Below, piece by piece: positions 1-8,982 of a stretch of 64,000 nt of DNA. The notes below the pieces were generated by a model. It was not told the origin of the DNA. It saw only the letters and a list, made by a program, of their open reading frames with translations, and did not search any database. This DNA comes from CAZEAC01 sp964510065 (GTDB lineage Bacteria; Bdellovibrionota_C; UBA2361; CAIXSY01): NCBI GenBank assembly GCA_964510065.1, contig CAZEAC010000019.1, positions 1 to 64,000 of the forward strand, given 5' to 3'. The position numbers and the translations under genes were made by a program. How positions within the stretch are numbered: the stretch's first letter is position 1; each line of letters starts with the position of its first letter.

Positions 1-45
1 CGCAATTCTCACCAGGGTTCTGCTCCGGTGAGACTTGCGGGCTAG
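1..45. repeat. Short palindromic element E2 (same ends as the element inside the rlmD-like gene)
   Basis: Positions 1-13 and 27-39 are inverted copies (12 of 13 match) around a short CTGCTCC-containing loop, and the element ends in CTAG at 42-45. Both ends resemble the ends of the 180 bp element at 9696-9875. The terminal CTA at 42-44 gives the TAG stop of the neighbouring minus-strand gene. The element may continue past the window edge. Confidence 0.6.
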
Positions 46-1646
46 CCACCCTGTGCCAGCGGATGCGGATCGACAAGGGGTCGGTAGTATTCAGTCCATG
101 TATTCGGCGCGCTGCACTGATACAGAATCTTTGTGTCAGTTGCCCAGTACGCCGTAGCCGGCGTACAGGTTGCTGGACGATTGGCGAGCAACCCGCGCCC
201 CACGCCGGCTTCCCCAGTAAAGTTCGTGGTCATGTTGTAGAAATCTCGATTTTCAATCAGAAGAGAATTTCCCACGAAGTGGACATTAGATGCGCCGAGA
301 CCGCCAGAGCATGCGGCGCTCTGCGCGCCAACGCAGGAGTTATTCCACTCATATGCCGGCTTCGGAAGATTATGGGTGGAGCGAGTCGGCTGCTGGAAGC
401 ATTCGGTTGGCGTATCCATATATGCCGTACAAGTTCCCCAATCCACGCCATTCACCCTGCAGTTAGCATTTCCGTTCAGTGGATTACATAAGAGCATCCG
501 GTTATTGCTACAAAACTGCCAGACACATTGGGTATCTTGTGTGCCTCCATGGTTTGCTCTGGTGCACATAGAATCAGAGGTGCATGATTTTGGCCTGTCT
601 GATCCGTACAGCCTATTCCAGTTCCTATCTACATTTGAACAGATCTTATAGTTCGTCGTGTTATCACAGGCCCCCCAACTAGAGGGCGTTCCCTCCGCTC
701 GGGAGATTTTCAGCGCGAGCTTCGAAGTCAACCAGACCCCCTTATTGACTGAAGGATTGGTTGAAATCGAGGAGTAGGGTGTTAATTCCCACGTATTGTC
801 GAACCACATGGTCGCGCCGCCAAGAATCTGTCCAAGCCAAGACCAAGCCAGAGCTTTGGTGGCATCCTGGGTGTATACAAAACCTTTATTGCCATACACT
901 TCTGCACTCATACAGCTCGACGCGCCTCCCGAATCGAACCCATGCCCCTGTATGACAGTGTTATAGTGAGTGTTGTAGCGGAAGACGTAGCGACCGCCAC
1001 GCTCGCAATCCGTTACGCCGTGTGCCACCACAGGATTGAGCGGTGTCGTGTGAAAGGTATTGTGCTCAATATACACCGCATTCAAATCGCCCCAATTTTG
1101 AGGCCTTTTCCAAGCTGGAAAATCATCGCCGTCGATTTTAATCGGAGCCGAGCGCGAACCGGCGAACACGCTGTTGTCAATCAAACCGTAGGTATTCCCA
1201 GACACCAAAATATACGCGGAGTTTCCAGGGCCAGAATCGAGCTGGATATCATGAATACGCCAAGCCTTACTGCCACCATTAACATTGATCATTCCTTGCC
1301 AATAACCAGTGCTGTCGCCAGCGACAATCCTGAGATTGGAAAGAGAGAAGCCCTGCCCCTCTCGAGCATTAAGACTAAATGCGGTCTTACTATGGCGGAT
1401 TATTGTCTTGTCTTTTCCAGCGCCCTTGATGGTTATTTTTCTCTCGGGCGTATCGCCAAGATCGACCAAAACCGTTTTCGCGCTATCCCAGACACAATCA
1501 CCTTCTTTGATGGCAATCGTTTCTCCGCTTTCCGCGGCACCTATCGCTGATTGCACCGCATTTTGGTCGCATGAGACCTCAACAGCTCCAGCGATTTGCG
1601 AGCTATAACAAATAACAATAAGGGTCAGCACGAGCTGAAATTTCAT
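42..1646 (-). CDS. Secreted right-handed beta-helix-like protein, function unknown
   Basis: This is a 534-residue protein with a clear signal peptide (MKFQLVLTLIVICYSSQIAGA) followed by a first strand region typical of pectate-lyase-fold proteins, with repeated short strand/turn units (for example YILVSGNTYGLIDNSVF and AVYIEHNTFH). The C-terminal third (about residues 330-500) is rich in cysteine and asparagine and probably disulfide-bonded, consistent with an exported location. No catalytic motif of a polysaccharide lyase is recognisable, so substrate and activity are unknown. AAGGTG lies a few bases upstream of the ATG. The stop codon lies in a palindromic repeat. The gene follows the ruvX-mltG operon on the same strand but is separated by a gap. 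Confidence 0.75.
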   Translation of the reverse strand: MKFQLVLTLIVICYSSQIAGAVEVSCDQNAVQSAIGAAESGETIAIKEGDCVWDSAKTVLVDLGDTPERKITIKGAGKDKTIIRHSKTAFSLNAREGQGFSLSNLRIVAGDSTGYWQGMINVNGGSKAWRIHDIQLDSGPGNSAYILVSGNTYGLIDNSVFAGSRSAPIKIDGDDFPAWKRPQNWGDLNAVYIEHNTFHTTPLNPVVAHGVTDCERGGRYVFRYNTHYNTVIQGHGFDSGGASSCMSAEVYGNKGFVYTQDATKALAWSWLGQILGGATMWFDNTWELTPYSSISTNPSVNKGVWLTSKLALKISRAEGTPSSWGACDNTTNYKICSNVDRNWNRLYGSDRPKSCTSDSMCTRANHGGTQDTQCVWQFCSNNRMLLCNPLNGNANCRVNGVDWGTCTAYMDTPTECFQQPTRSTHNLPKPAYEWNNSCVGAQSAACSGGLGASNVHFVGNSLLIENRDFYNMTTNFTGEAGVGRGLLANRPATCTPATAYWATDTKILYQCSAPNTWTEYYRPLVDPHPLAQGG

Positions 1647-1703
1647 AGCCGCACCTTATCAAATGGATCCGCCTAATGGTAGTTTCCGGGACGGTTAACC
1701 CGC

Positions 1704-3524
1704 CTACTGCAATAAATCCTTATACTCTAACGGAATCGGCTGATTCTCATCTTGCGATTCAATTTCAGGCTTCGCAAGTTTCAAATCACCAAGCTCGGTC
1801 TTCGGCTTTGCCTCACCCTTATGAATTGCACGCTCACCTTTTTTCTCAGTAAAGCGGGTATCATATTTCTCATCTTTGGCTTCGACCTGCGCTTCTTTGA
1901 ATCCGGCACGATCGCCTAAGCCTTTGCCTTCTTCGCCCATTTGATCATTCCATTCCTTCGCTTCACCCGATTTCGTTGCCTTCGAACTCTGCTCGGAGAC
2001 TTCCGATTGCTCAGATTTATCGTCCTTTTTACTTGATGGGCTTTGCTCCGAACCTTTGGATTTGTCATCTTTAGAAGTCTTTTTATCATCCGAAGGTTTG
2101 GCGCCTTTTTCTCCTGGCTGCTGCGCCTGTTCCGGCTTGTTGCCGTCTTTTCCCTGTTTTGAGTTCTGCTCCTGAGGTGAGCCCTTCTGCTGCTCTGGGC
2201 TCTGCGCTTTCTTGATCTCGTCAAGCTTTTGCTGGGCCTTGTCTAATGCTTGTGACTGCTGACTCTGAGAGCCCTGCTTCGATCCCTGGCCCTGCTGCCC
2301 TTCCTGTTCAGATTTTGATTTAGACTCCTGCCCCTCACCCTTTGATTTTTGATCTCCTTTCGATTGCTGTTGTTGCTGATCGGACTTTGACGTATCGCCT
2401 TTGCTTTCACCAGATTTGCCGGCGCTATCCTGCTTTCCGGCCTGTTTGCCTTCGCCCTCTTTCTCTGAACTTTGCTGCCCCTGGCCCTGCCCCTTTCCGT
2501 CGCCTTCTCCCTCACCTTCGCCTTCGCCCTTCTTCTTATCTTTTGATTCACCCTTCGATTGCTCGCCCTTTTTCTTATTATCGCCCTGCTGCTCTTGACC
2601 CTGGTCTTTCTCTTTGCCTTCATTATCTTTGCCGCTTTCAGACCGGTTCTGTTGCTGTTCTTGCTGCTTTGTCTTGTCCTGCTGCTTCTCTTGCTGTTGC
2701 TGTTCCTTTTTCTCCTGGTCCTTTTGCTGGTCGCTGGTCGGGGTAGGAGTGGGAGTCGGCGATGGCGACTCGGAAGAAGAAACGCCTTGCTCCGGCGTAG
2801 GAAAGGTCTCAGGCTGAGTATCAACGGTCTGCTGCTGTTCCGATTGGACGAGACTTTCTTTAGCCTCTTCAATCTCCGACTGGGCACGCTCGAACGCTTC
2901 AATCGCTTCGGAATCTTGCAACGACCTCTCTTCGATTTTTTGCGCGAGATCGTGAAGCGCTTCTTTAACTTTCTCGGGAAGGGCAGGCTGATCTTCGATT
3001 AAGCTCTCAAGCGCCTGTGCCTGGGGATTTGAATAGCTCGGGTGCGCAACAAAAATACAGAGTATACCACAAAGCAGCGTCGCAGCACCCGAAACGAACA
3101 TGCGCCGCTCCATCTTCGTCAGTGTGAAATTGAGCGTTGCCGGATTAAAGTTTTGAAAGGCTGGCGCAAGCTGCGCCGCAATAAATTCATATTTTGCTTT
3201 AGCCTCTTTGCGCCCCTGCTTCACTTCGGCTTCAAGTGAAATAAGGCTGCTTAGGCGATCTTTAAGCGATAGCCTTTCATCGAGTAAAATTGCTGCATCA
3301 GAAATTGAAGGGGCAGCGAAATAGCGTCGCCAAATCGCAAAGGCAAGCGCGCAAACAACTAATAGTGCAAGCACCACAGGCCATAGCCGAAACCAAAGAA
3401 AGGCGACAACTCCAGCAATCAGACATGCGCCGCCAAGCACGGCAATCGAGTACGAGGCTGCCTCACGTATTTTTCTTAAATATAACTTCCGGCGAACTAC
3501 AATCAGGAGCTCTTGAACATTCAC
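1704..3524 (-). CDS. Membrane-anchored protein with a long low-complexity charged tail
   Basis: The 606-residue product has hydrophobic segments at about residues 22-44, 46-66 and 146-164, then a region from about 240 to 560 made almost only of K, E, Q, S, G and D with (GE)n, Q-runs and PTPT stretches. The final 50 residues are again ordinary. The start is GTG and overlaps the mltG stop codon (GTGA), so it is translationally coupled to mltG as third gene of ruvX-mltG-this. The N-terminal layout recalls DUF4175-like membrane proteins, but I cannot confirm that. The tail is probably disordered; the overlapping frames opened by its biased composition are not genes. Confidence 0.75.
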   Translation of the reverse strand: MNVQELLIVVRRKLYLRKIREAASYSIAVLGGACLIAGVVAFLWFRLWPVVLALLVVCALAFAIWRRYFAAPSISDAAILLDERLSLKDRLSSLISLEAEVKQGRKEAKAKYEFIAAQLAPAFQNFNPATLNFTLTKMERRMFVSGAATLLCGILCIFVAHPSYSNPQAQALESLIEDQPALPEKVKEALHDLAQKIEERSLQDSEAIEAFERAQSEIEEAKESLVQSEQQQTVDTQPETFPTPEQGVSSSESPSPTPTPTPTSDQQKDQEKKEQQQQEKQQDKTKQQEQQQNRSESGKDNEGKEKDQGQEQQGDNKKKGEQSKGESKDKKKGEGEGEGEGDGKGQGQGQQSSEKEGEGKQAGKQDSAGKSGESKGDTSKSDQQQQQSKGDQKSKGEGQESKSKSEQEGQQGQGSKQGSQSQQSQALDKAQQKLDEIKKAQSPEQQKGSPQEQNSKQGKDGNKPEQAQQPGEKGAKPSDDKKTSKDDKSKGSEQSPSSKKDDKSEQSEVSEQSSKATKSGEAKEWNDQMGEEGKGLGDRAGFKEAQVEAKDEKYDTRFTEKKGERAIHKGEAKPKTELGDLKLAKPEIESQDENQPIPLEYKDLLQ

Positions 3525-4579
3525 CTTGCCCCTGCAGTTGTTTCCGTTGCGGCTGGTGACGGGGCTCCTCCCTGACGGTTGAGCTGATATTTCGCCACCG
3601 CCTCATTATGCTGCTGCAATGTCTCAGAGAAAACATGCCCACCTCGACCATCTGCGACAAAAAAGAGGTTATTCGACTCCTTTGGGAAAAGCGCAGCTTT
3701 TATCGCACTCTCCCCCGCATTGCAGATTGGTCCGGGTGGGAGACCGTAGTTCACATACGTATTGTAAGGGTGCGGGGATTGAAGATGTTCCTTAGTAAGA
3801 TTGCCATCGAAATCTTTAATTCCATAAATCACTGTTGGATCGGATTGTAGTTTCATGCCTCGATTCAATCGATTATGAAATACAGACGAAATCATTGGCT
3901 GTTCTTCTGCGTTTCCAGACTCCTTCTCGATTACCGAAGCAAGGGTAAGTACTTCGTAGCGCGAAAGCTTTAGTTTGCTCGCCTGTTCGCTGTAGCTAGA
4001 ATCCCAGTGCTTGTCACCCTCTTCGAGCATCCGCCAGATAATATCTCGACCGACTACCGGCCGCGAAAAATAATAGGTCTCTGGAAACAGGTACCCTTCA
4101 AAGCTTTGCGCTTTGATTCCCGCAGTCGCGAGCAGCGCAGGATCGACCACTGCACGATTAAAGTCCTCTTCTTTCATGAGCCCGGCCTGCTCAAGCGCCT
4201 TGCCAATTTCCCACACAGATGTCCCCTCGCGCATCAGAACCGCACGTTTGAAGACATCACCAGAAAGAATCTTTGCAAGGACCTCACGCGGGGTCATCGC
4301 AGGGGCGAGTTCATACTCACCAGCTTTGATAAGCGTGTCCTTGTTAGAAAACCGCGCGAGCATATGCAGCGACCACCAGTAGCGCAAGATCCCCTTCTCC
4401 TGAAGCTCGTGGCAGAGCTCTTTAAATTGGCGACCTGGCGCAACTTCAACAAGAGTCGGCTGTACGTTTGAAATATCGAGAGGCGAAAGGAATGCTTTGT
4501 AGAGAAACAGAAAGGTAAGCAGTCCAGCAAGGAGAGGCGCAAGGAGAAACAAAGTCAGACGGAAAAGAAACCTATTCAT
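3521..4579 (-). CDS. mltG: Endolytic murein transglycosylase MltG (YceG family)
   Basis: MltG cleaves nascent peptidoglycan glycan strands at the inner membrane and sets strand length. The 352-residue protein has one N-terminal membrane anchor (about residues 6-28) and the YceG core with the signature LASVIEKESG, whose glutamate is the catalytic acid, followed by VFHNRLNRGMKLQSDPTVIYG. The C-terminal NPGP-like region appears as YGLPPGPICNAGESAIKAAL. Its ATG overlaps the ruvX stop (ATGA), a gene pair common in many bacteria. It is full length, with a proline/alanine-rich tail. Confidence 0.95.
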   Translation of the reverse strand: MNRFLFRLTLFLLAPLLAGLLTFLFLYKAFLSPLDISNVQPTLVEVAPGRQFKELCHELQEKGILRYWWSLHMLARFSNKDTLIKAGEYELAPAMTPREVLAKILSGDVFKRAVLMREGTSVWEIGKALEQAGLMKEEDFNRAVVDPALLATAGIKAQSFEGYLFPETYYFSRPVVGRDIIWRMLEEGDKHWDSSYSEQASKLKLSRYEVLTLASVIEKESGNAEEQPMISSVFHNRLNRGMKLQSDPTVIYGIKDFDGNLTKEHLQSPHPYNTYVNYGLPPGPICNAGESAIKAALFPKESNNLFFVADGRGGHVFSETLQQHNEAVAKYQLNRQGGAPSPAATETTAGAR

Positions 4580-5037
4580 AGCGATCGCGACCCACTGCCA
4601 GAATTATTGTCACCATTGGAATTAAGAACCGCACTCGAATCGAAAAAATTCTGGAGAATTATAGAGGCTGCCACGGCATCGATCATCCCCCCTTTCTTGG
4701 ACGGCGGCTCGCCACGCAAATTCAACCTTTGTTCTGCCTCAAAGCTTGTCGAATTCTCATCCACAAAGCGCGGTGTAATGCCCGTTCTTCTCTCTAATCG
4801 CCTACAAAAACTTCTTATTTTCGTCGCTTGGGCCGTTTCTTCACCAGAATCACTCAGTGGAATTCCAACGACGAGCTCTTTGACGCTCTTTTCTTCTATT
4901 AATTCCAATATCCTAGCCTCGGCCTGGCCCTTTGCACGGTTATAGCAGCCTTCGGGGAAAGCAATACGCACCGTGCTATCACCAAGCGCTATGCCTACCC
5001 GTTTATCTCCTACATCCAGCCCTAAAAGAAAGACCAT
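4576..5037 (-). CDS. ruvX: Putative Holliday junction resolvase RuvX/YqgF, pre-16S rRNA nuclease
   Basis: The 153-residue protein has the RNase H-like YqgF fold. LGLDVGDKRVGIALGD carries the first acidic residue, VKELVVGIPLS the central strand, FVDENSTSFEA the second acidic site, and KGGMIDAVAASIILQNF the C-terminal aspartate. The family processes 16S rRNA precursors and was earlier proposed as a Holliday junction resolvase. It is the first gene of the operon ruvX-mltG-membrane protein. The 215 bp upstream separates it from a divergent peptidase gene, and a promoter probably lies there. Confidence 0.95.
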   Translation of the reverse strand: MVFLLGLDVGDKRVGIALGDSTVRIAFPEGCYNRAKGQAEARILELIEEKSVKELVVGIPLSDSGEETAQATKIRSFCRRLERRTGITPRFVDENSTSFEAEQRLNLRGEPPSKKGGMIDAVAASIILQNFFDSSAVLNSNGDNNSGSGSRSL

Positions 5038-5253
5038 GAGTTAATGGTACCAGATACCGATTATTGAATATAGGGAGAGAGACTTAAGCGTCCTGCCGCG
5101 TCTTCTACCGCAAACGAGATACGTATGCTGTAACGTATTGCGTTTTTCGTCCCACGGTTACGCGTCACGGGCTACGGCGCAATGAACTACAAATAAGAGT
5201 AGTTCAGGCGCGCACTTAGTATCTACTCGACGAGTGCATCTTGTGAAAAAATA

Positions 5254-5763
5254 GTGCTCTCGTTAGAGTGCCAGTCGCTGTTACTCATGGGATTTGTTGG
5301 ATTTGAAATAAATAGCATCGTTCGCCCGGACGACGCTCGCGAAGGTCAGGAGGAAGAGCGCTCTTCTCTCTCGGCGTCAGCTATTTTCTTAGGGCTGCTC
5401 GCGCTTCTTGGCGTACTGTTCCTCTTTTTTGGTCCGCCGGTTTCCATTTTGTCTGGGGGCTCTGACGAAACAACTGAAATTCAGCCCGAAATCATCGAAA
5501 CTAATGCCTCAGATATTAACGCACAGAGTTTTAGCACACAGCGCGCGCCGGCTTCCGCTTCTCAAAGCGAAGACAGTGATACCTCGAAACCCGCCCATGT
5601 TGAATCAGGCAAGGTCAATTACCGCGTTCAACCAGGTGATACCTTAGCGAAAATCTGGAAACTTCATGGTGCTCCACAGTATGGCGGAATGCTTGCAGCG
5701 AAGGCCTGGGAGGATGTCGGCGTTCCGCGGAGACGAGCTTCATCTGAGTATTGTCGATGGTGA
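5254..5763 (+). pseudogene. M23 peptidase, N-terminal part (frameshifted)
   Basis: The reading frame encodes a cytoplasmic tail, one membrane segment (about residues 47-68), an S/T/E-rich linker and a LysM/OapA-like module (NYRVQPGDTLAKIWKLHGAP...AAKAWEDVGV). It then leaves the conserved frame near 5724 and stops at 5761-5763. The rest of the protein continues at once in the next frame (GDELHLSIVDGD), so the two parts belong to one gene of about 480 codons. One extra base, or two missing bases, near 5724 explains this. A sequencing or assembly error is as likely as a real mutation. Confidence 0.75.
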
Positions 5764-6715
5764 TATTCAGCAGGTGACTCGGAAGCTCTCAAATGGTGAC
5801 AAGCTTACGATCGAGGGCGATTCGAAAAACGGCTACAAAGCTGTGGTAAACGAGGCGCGCTTCAGCGAAGTAAGGAAAACCGTACATGGAGTAATTACTA
5901 CTTCTTTTGTTTCCGCGGCTCTTAAGGCCGGAGTTCCCTACTCTGCTATTGACGAGGTAGTTGATCTTCTTGGCAATCGGGTCGAGTTTCGAAAGGATCT
6001 GCAGCCAGGCGACTCCTTTTCAATAACCTACACCCAGAGGCGCTGCGCTGAAACCGGAACGGAACAGGGCTTTCAGTCGATTATCTCTTCATCACTATAT
6101 AACTCAGGAAATCTCTATGCGGCCGTTCGCCATGTCGGTGCGGACGGCAAAGCGCGCTACTATGACGAGAGCGGAAATCTCGTCGGTAATTATTTCATGC
6201 GCTATCCTTTGCAGTACTCACGAATTTCCTCGGCATTTAACGAAGCACGATTTCACCCGGTTCTGCAGAGAATTCGCCCGCATTACGGCGTCGATTTCGC
6301 GGCACCAATTGGTACGCCAGTTCGCGCTGTCGGCGATGGGGTCGTAAAAATCGCCGGGTTTCGTGGCGGTTCAGGACGAATGATCCAGATCGACCACGGC
6401 GAAAGATACACTACCGCGTACCTTCATCTTTCAAAAATATCCGTTATACCGGGCTCTCGGGTACAGCGTGGACAGGTAATCGGCGCGGTTGGCATGACCG
6501 GTCTTGCGACTGGGCCACATCTTCATTTCAGTCTTTATGATCGTGGTAAGTATATAGACCCCCTGTCCGCTCCACTTCCAATGATCGCCCCGCAAGGTGA
6601 AAAAATTCCATCTCAAATTCTCGCCGCGGAACTTGAATCAATTCGCATTGCACATCAGTCTGTGGTTCTCGCTTCGCTGCTTGGCACGCACCTTCCTCGC
6701 CTCGCGAACGGGTAA
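5666..6715 (+). CDS. M23 (LytM/DD-endopeptidase) peptidase, catalytic C-terminal part of the frameshifted gene
   Basis: The part from about 5725 onward continues the interrupted upstream frame. It has an OapA/DUF3450-like region (YSAIDEVVDLLGNRVEFRKDLQPGDSFSITY) and a complete M23 metallopeptidase domain: HYGVDFAAPIGTPVRA (first His and Asp zinc ligands), TTAYLHLSKI, and GPHLHFSLY (HLH zinc ligand). These enzymes cut peptide cross-links in peptidoglycan in the periplasm. The nominal ATG at 5666 is an artefact of the overlapping frame. The gene ends 3 bp before the stop of the convergent transglutaminase-like gene. Confidence 0.85.
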   Translation: MVLHSMAECLQRRPGRMSAFRGDELHLSIVDGDIQQVTRKLSNGDKLTIEGDSKNGYKAVVNEARFSEVRKTVHGVITTSFVSAALKAGVPYSAIDEVVDLLGNRVEFRKDLQPGDSFSITYTQRRCAETGTEQGFQSIISSSLYNSGNLYAAVRHVGADGKARYYDESGNLVGNYFMRYPLQYSRISSAFNEARFHPVLQRIRPHYGVDFAAPIGTPVRAVGDGVVKIAGFRGGSGRMIQIDHGERYTTAYLHLSKISVIPGSRVQRGQVIGAVGMTGLATGPHLHFSLYDRGKYIDPLSAPLPMIAPQGEKIPSQILAAELESIRIAHQSVVLASLLGTHLPRLANG

Positions 6716-6718
6716 CAA

Positions 6719-7510
6719 TCAGGCTTTCTTAATCAGAGTTTTTCCGAGCTGCAAAACAATGACTTTCCGCGGCTTCTTTACTATCCCCCAAAAAGGCATA
6801 TGCGCTCGCCAGCGTAGCACCGGTGAATTCAGCCCAGACTCACGGAACGCTCTTGATGCACGCGGATCAGTCATTGGCGTATAAAAAGTTCTATACTTTC
6901 TTGGCTTTTTCGCGAGGAGTGCCTCAACATCAGTATCAATCCACTCATTCAGTGTTGAATCAAAAATCTCCCAATCGCCGCCAACTTTTACTTCGATAAG
7001 CCCATGCCAGCCATCATCGAGGCCGATCATACGCGATTCGAGGCCAAGCGCATCATTAATATACAGCTGGATTTCCGAATATACTCCACAATGAGAAGCA
7101 GGTGCCTTAACATACTTAAGAAGTGTGTTCGGGTAGTCGTCGACTTTATTGTAAGGCACTGCGGTGTGAACAAGATACATAACAAACAGCGCCTTAAGAC
7201 GTTGCGGGTCATTCTCCGAAAAAACTAAAGCAAGGCGCCGAGCGTTTTTGTCGAAATAACGTCCCAATCGAGCCAGCGCCTCGGCTTCAGTCTTTGAGTT
7301 GCCAACAATTGTAGCGAGAGAATCCACCATAAGCGGCATCTCCCCGCTCCAGACCATTTGCTCAGGCCGGGGGTGGATCGGCTCCAACACCTGCGGCCGA
7401 AAACCATCTATCAAGAGCGCTCCCAAAGCACTCAAGAGAAATATCGTCAATATGAAGACACGCAATGACATTTTCATGCTAGAATTCGAAGCAGGTACCA
7501 TGCCATTCAC
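6719..7510 (-). CDS. Transglutaminase-fold exported protein
   Basis: The product has an N-terminal signal/anchor (SLRVFILTIFLLSALGALLI) and a transglutaminase-like cysteine-protease core. The triad is visible: Cys in SHCGVYSEI, His in DGWHGLIEV and Asp in WEIFDSTLNEW, in the usual order and spacing. Its substrate is unknown; such periplasmic domains may hydrolyse amide bonds. The nominal start is GTG at 7510; an ATG at 7477 directly before the signal peptide is equally good, and neither has a strong ribosome binding site. Confidence 0.75.
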   Translation of the reverse strand: MNGMVPASNSSMKMSLRVFILTIFLLSALGALLIDGFRPQVLEPIHPRPEQMVWSGEMPLMVDSLATIVGNSKTEAEALARLGRYFDKNARRLALVFSENDPQRLKALFVMYLVHTAVPYNKVDDYPNTLLKYVKAPASHCGVYSEIQLYINDALGLESRMIGLDDGWHGLIEVKVGGDWEIFDSTLNEWIDTDVEALLAKKPRKYRTFYTPMTDPRASRAFRESGLNSPVLRWRAHMPFWGIVKKPRKVIVLQLGKTLIKKA

Positions 7511-7696
7511 GGAGAGTCGAAATTTTTAAAAGCAACCAATTTTGTTACCGAGACGTTTGCGATTTTTATCTCTTTGTGATCTGTTCGTGAGAATTGAAGA
7601 GGCCCAGAGCAACATTGAACATAAATAGTCGATTTTCCGCGGGAACATCTACTGGCTCTTGCAGTTTTCGCCGGCCGCATTCTTAGGAGTTCGAAT

Positions 7697-8977
7697 ATGT
7701 CGAAAAGTTCGACCATCTCTGTTCTTATCACCGGCTCGGAGATCACCGACGGCCGAGTCGTCGATACCAACGCAAATCTCATTGCGCGCCACGCATTTGA
7801 CTTGGGCATAAAGTTCGATCATTTTCTCGCATGCGATGATTCTTTCGAGTCAATTAAGCGCTCGATAACTTTTCTCCTTGAGCATTCGACCATACTTATC
7901 GTCTCAGGAGGGCTTGGTCCGACATCTGACGATTGTACTCGCGAGGCGATTGCCGATCTCTTTTGCTGCCCACTCGAAGAAGACAAGGATGCGCTCAATG
8001 CTCTAGAAGAGCTCTATCGAGCTCGGCGACGTCGAATGGATCAGAGCAACATGAAGCAAGCGACTTTTCCAAGGGGCGCGCAGGTAATCTCGAATCCAGT
8101 GGGAACCGCTGCGGCGTTCGAGCTCGGCGTACAGCACCAAGGAACTCCACGTGTAATCTTTGCGCTGCCTGGCGTGCCGCATGAATTTGAACGAATCTTC
8201 ACCGATTCGCTGCTCGCAAAGCTGCGTGAAACACAGGTCAACAAGCCTCCTACGCATCATACTTTTCTGAGGGTATTCGGACTTCCCGAATCAACGGTTG
8301 GCGAGCGCGTCAAAGGCACGGGCGTCCCGGCAGAAATACAGGTATCTTACCGGGCCCATTTTCCTGAGATTCAGCTATTATTCAAATCAACTAATCAGAC
8401 GTTGCTTCAAGAGTGGCTGCCGCGCATAGAGCAAGCGCTCGGTTCCGATTTTATTTTTTCACGAGATCCCGGACGGTCCCTCGAGCAGGAAGTTCACGAT
8501 CTTCTTCTTGAAAGATGTGCAACTATCGCTACCGCAGAGTCGTGCACCGCCGGTATGATAAGTACACTGCTTACTTCGTGCGCAGGCTCTTCAAATTATT
8601 TTCTTGGCGGCGAATTGCTTTACAGCAACAAAGCAAAGAGCTCTGTCCTTAGAGTGCCGCATGAGACTCTTCAAACTCATGGAGCGGTAAGTCATGAGGT
8701 CGCCAGGTCGCTCGCGCAAGCAGCGAAGGATCAATTCGGATCGAGCTATGCCATTTCAATTACCGGTATCTCTGGTCCTGGGGGCGGAAGCGAAGAGAAG
8801 CCAGTTGGAACTTTCTTTGTCGGAGTCGCCACCGCAGATGAACTTTCGAGCTACCGTTTTTATTTTCCCGGAGAGCGCTGGCGCACTCGCATATACGAAG
8901 CACATATGGCACTCGACGTCCTTCGCCGCACTCTTTTGAAGCTGCCAATTCGACAATCTCAGGCTTTGGAAAGATAA
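7697..8977 (+). CDS. cinA: CinA family: molybdopterin-binding-like domain plus nicotinamide-nucleotide amidase
   Basis: This is a 426-residue two-domain protein. The N-terminal half is the MoCF/COG1058 pyrophosphatase-type domain (ITGSEITDGRVVDTNANLIA, SGGLGPTSDD). The C-terminal half is the PncC amidase domain (TAESCTAGMISTLLTSCAGSS, SITGISGPGGGSEEKPVGTF), which deamidates nicotinamide mononucleotide in NAD salvage. TAGGAG lies 8 bases before the ATG. The next gene starts 5 bp downstream, so the rRNA methyltransferase is probably cotranscribed. Confidence 0.95.
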   Translation: MSKSSTISVLITGSEITDGRVVDTNANLIARHAFDLGIKFDHFLACDDSFESIKRSITFLLEHSTILIVSGGLGPTSDDCTREAIADLFCCPLEEDKDALNALEELYRARRRRMDQSNMKQATFPRGAQVISNPVGTAAAFELGVQHQGTPRVIFALPGVPHEFERIFTDSLLAKLRETQVNKPPTHHTFLRVFGLPESTVGERVKGTGVPAEIQVSYRAHFPEIQLLFKSTNQTLLQEWLPRIEQALGSDFIFSRDPGRSLEQEVHDLLLERCATIATAESCTAGMISTLLTSCAGSSNYFLGGELLYSNKAKSSVLRVPHETLQTHGAVSHEVARSLAQAAKDQFGSSYAISITGISGPGGGSEEKPVGTFFVGVATADELSSYRFYFPGERWRTRIYEAHMALDVLRRTLLKLPIRQSQALER

Positions 8978-8982
8978 TCGAG

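Noticed and set aside
2243..2902. Long overlapping frames on both strands opposite and beside the low-complexity gene
   Set aside because: They are created by biased composition (CTG/GAA-rich repeats) of the 1704-3524 gene and have no start signals or families.
5038..5253. tRNA or small RNA between ruvX and the M23 gene
   Set aside because: No cloverleaf, anticodon arm or hairpin with T-tract was seen.
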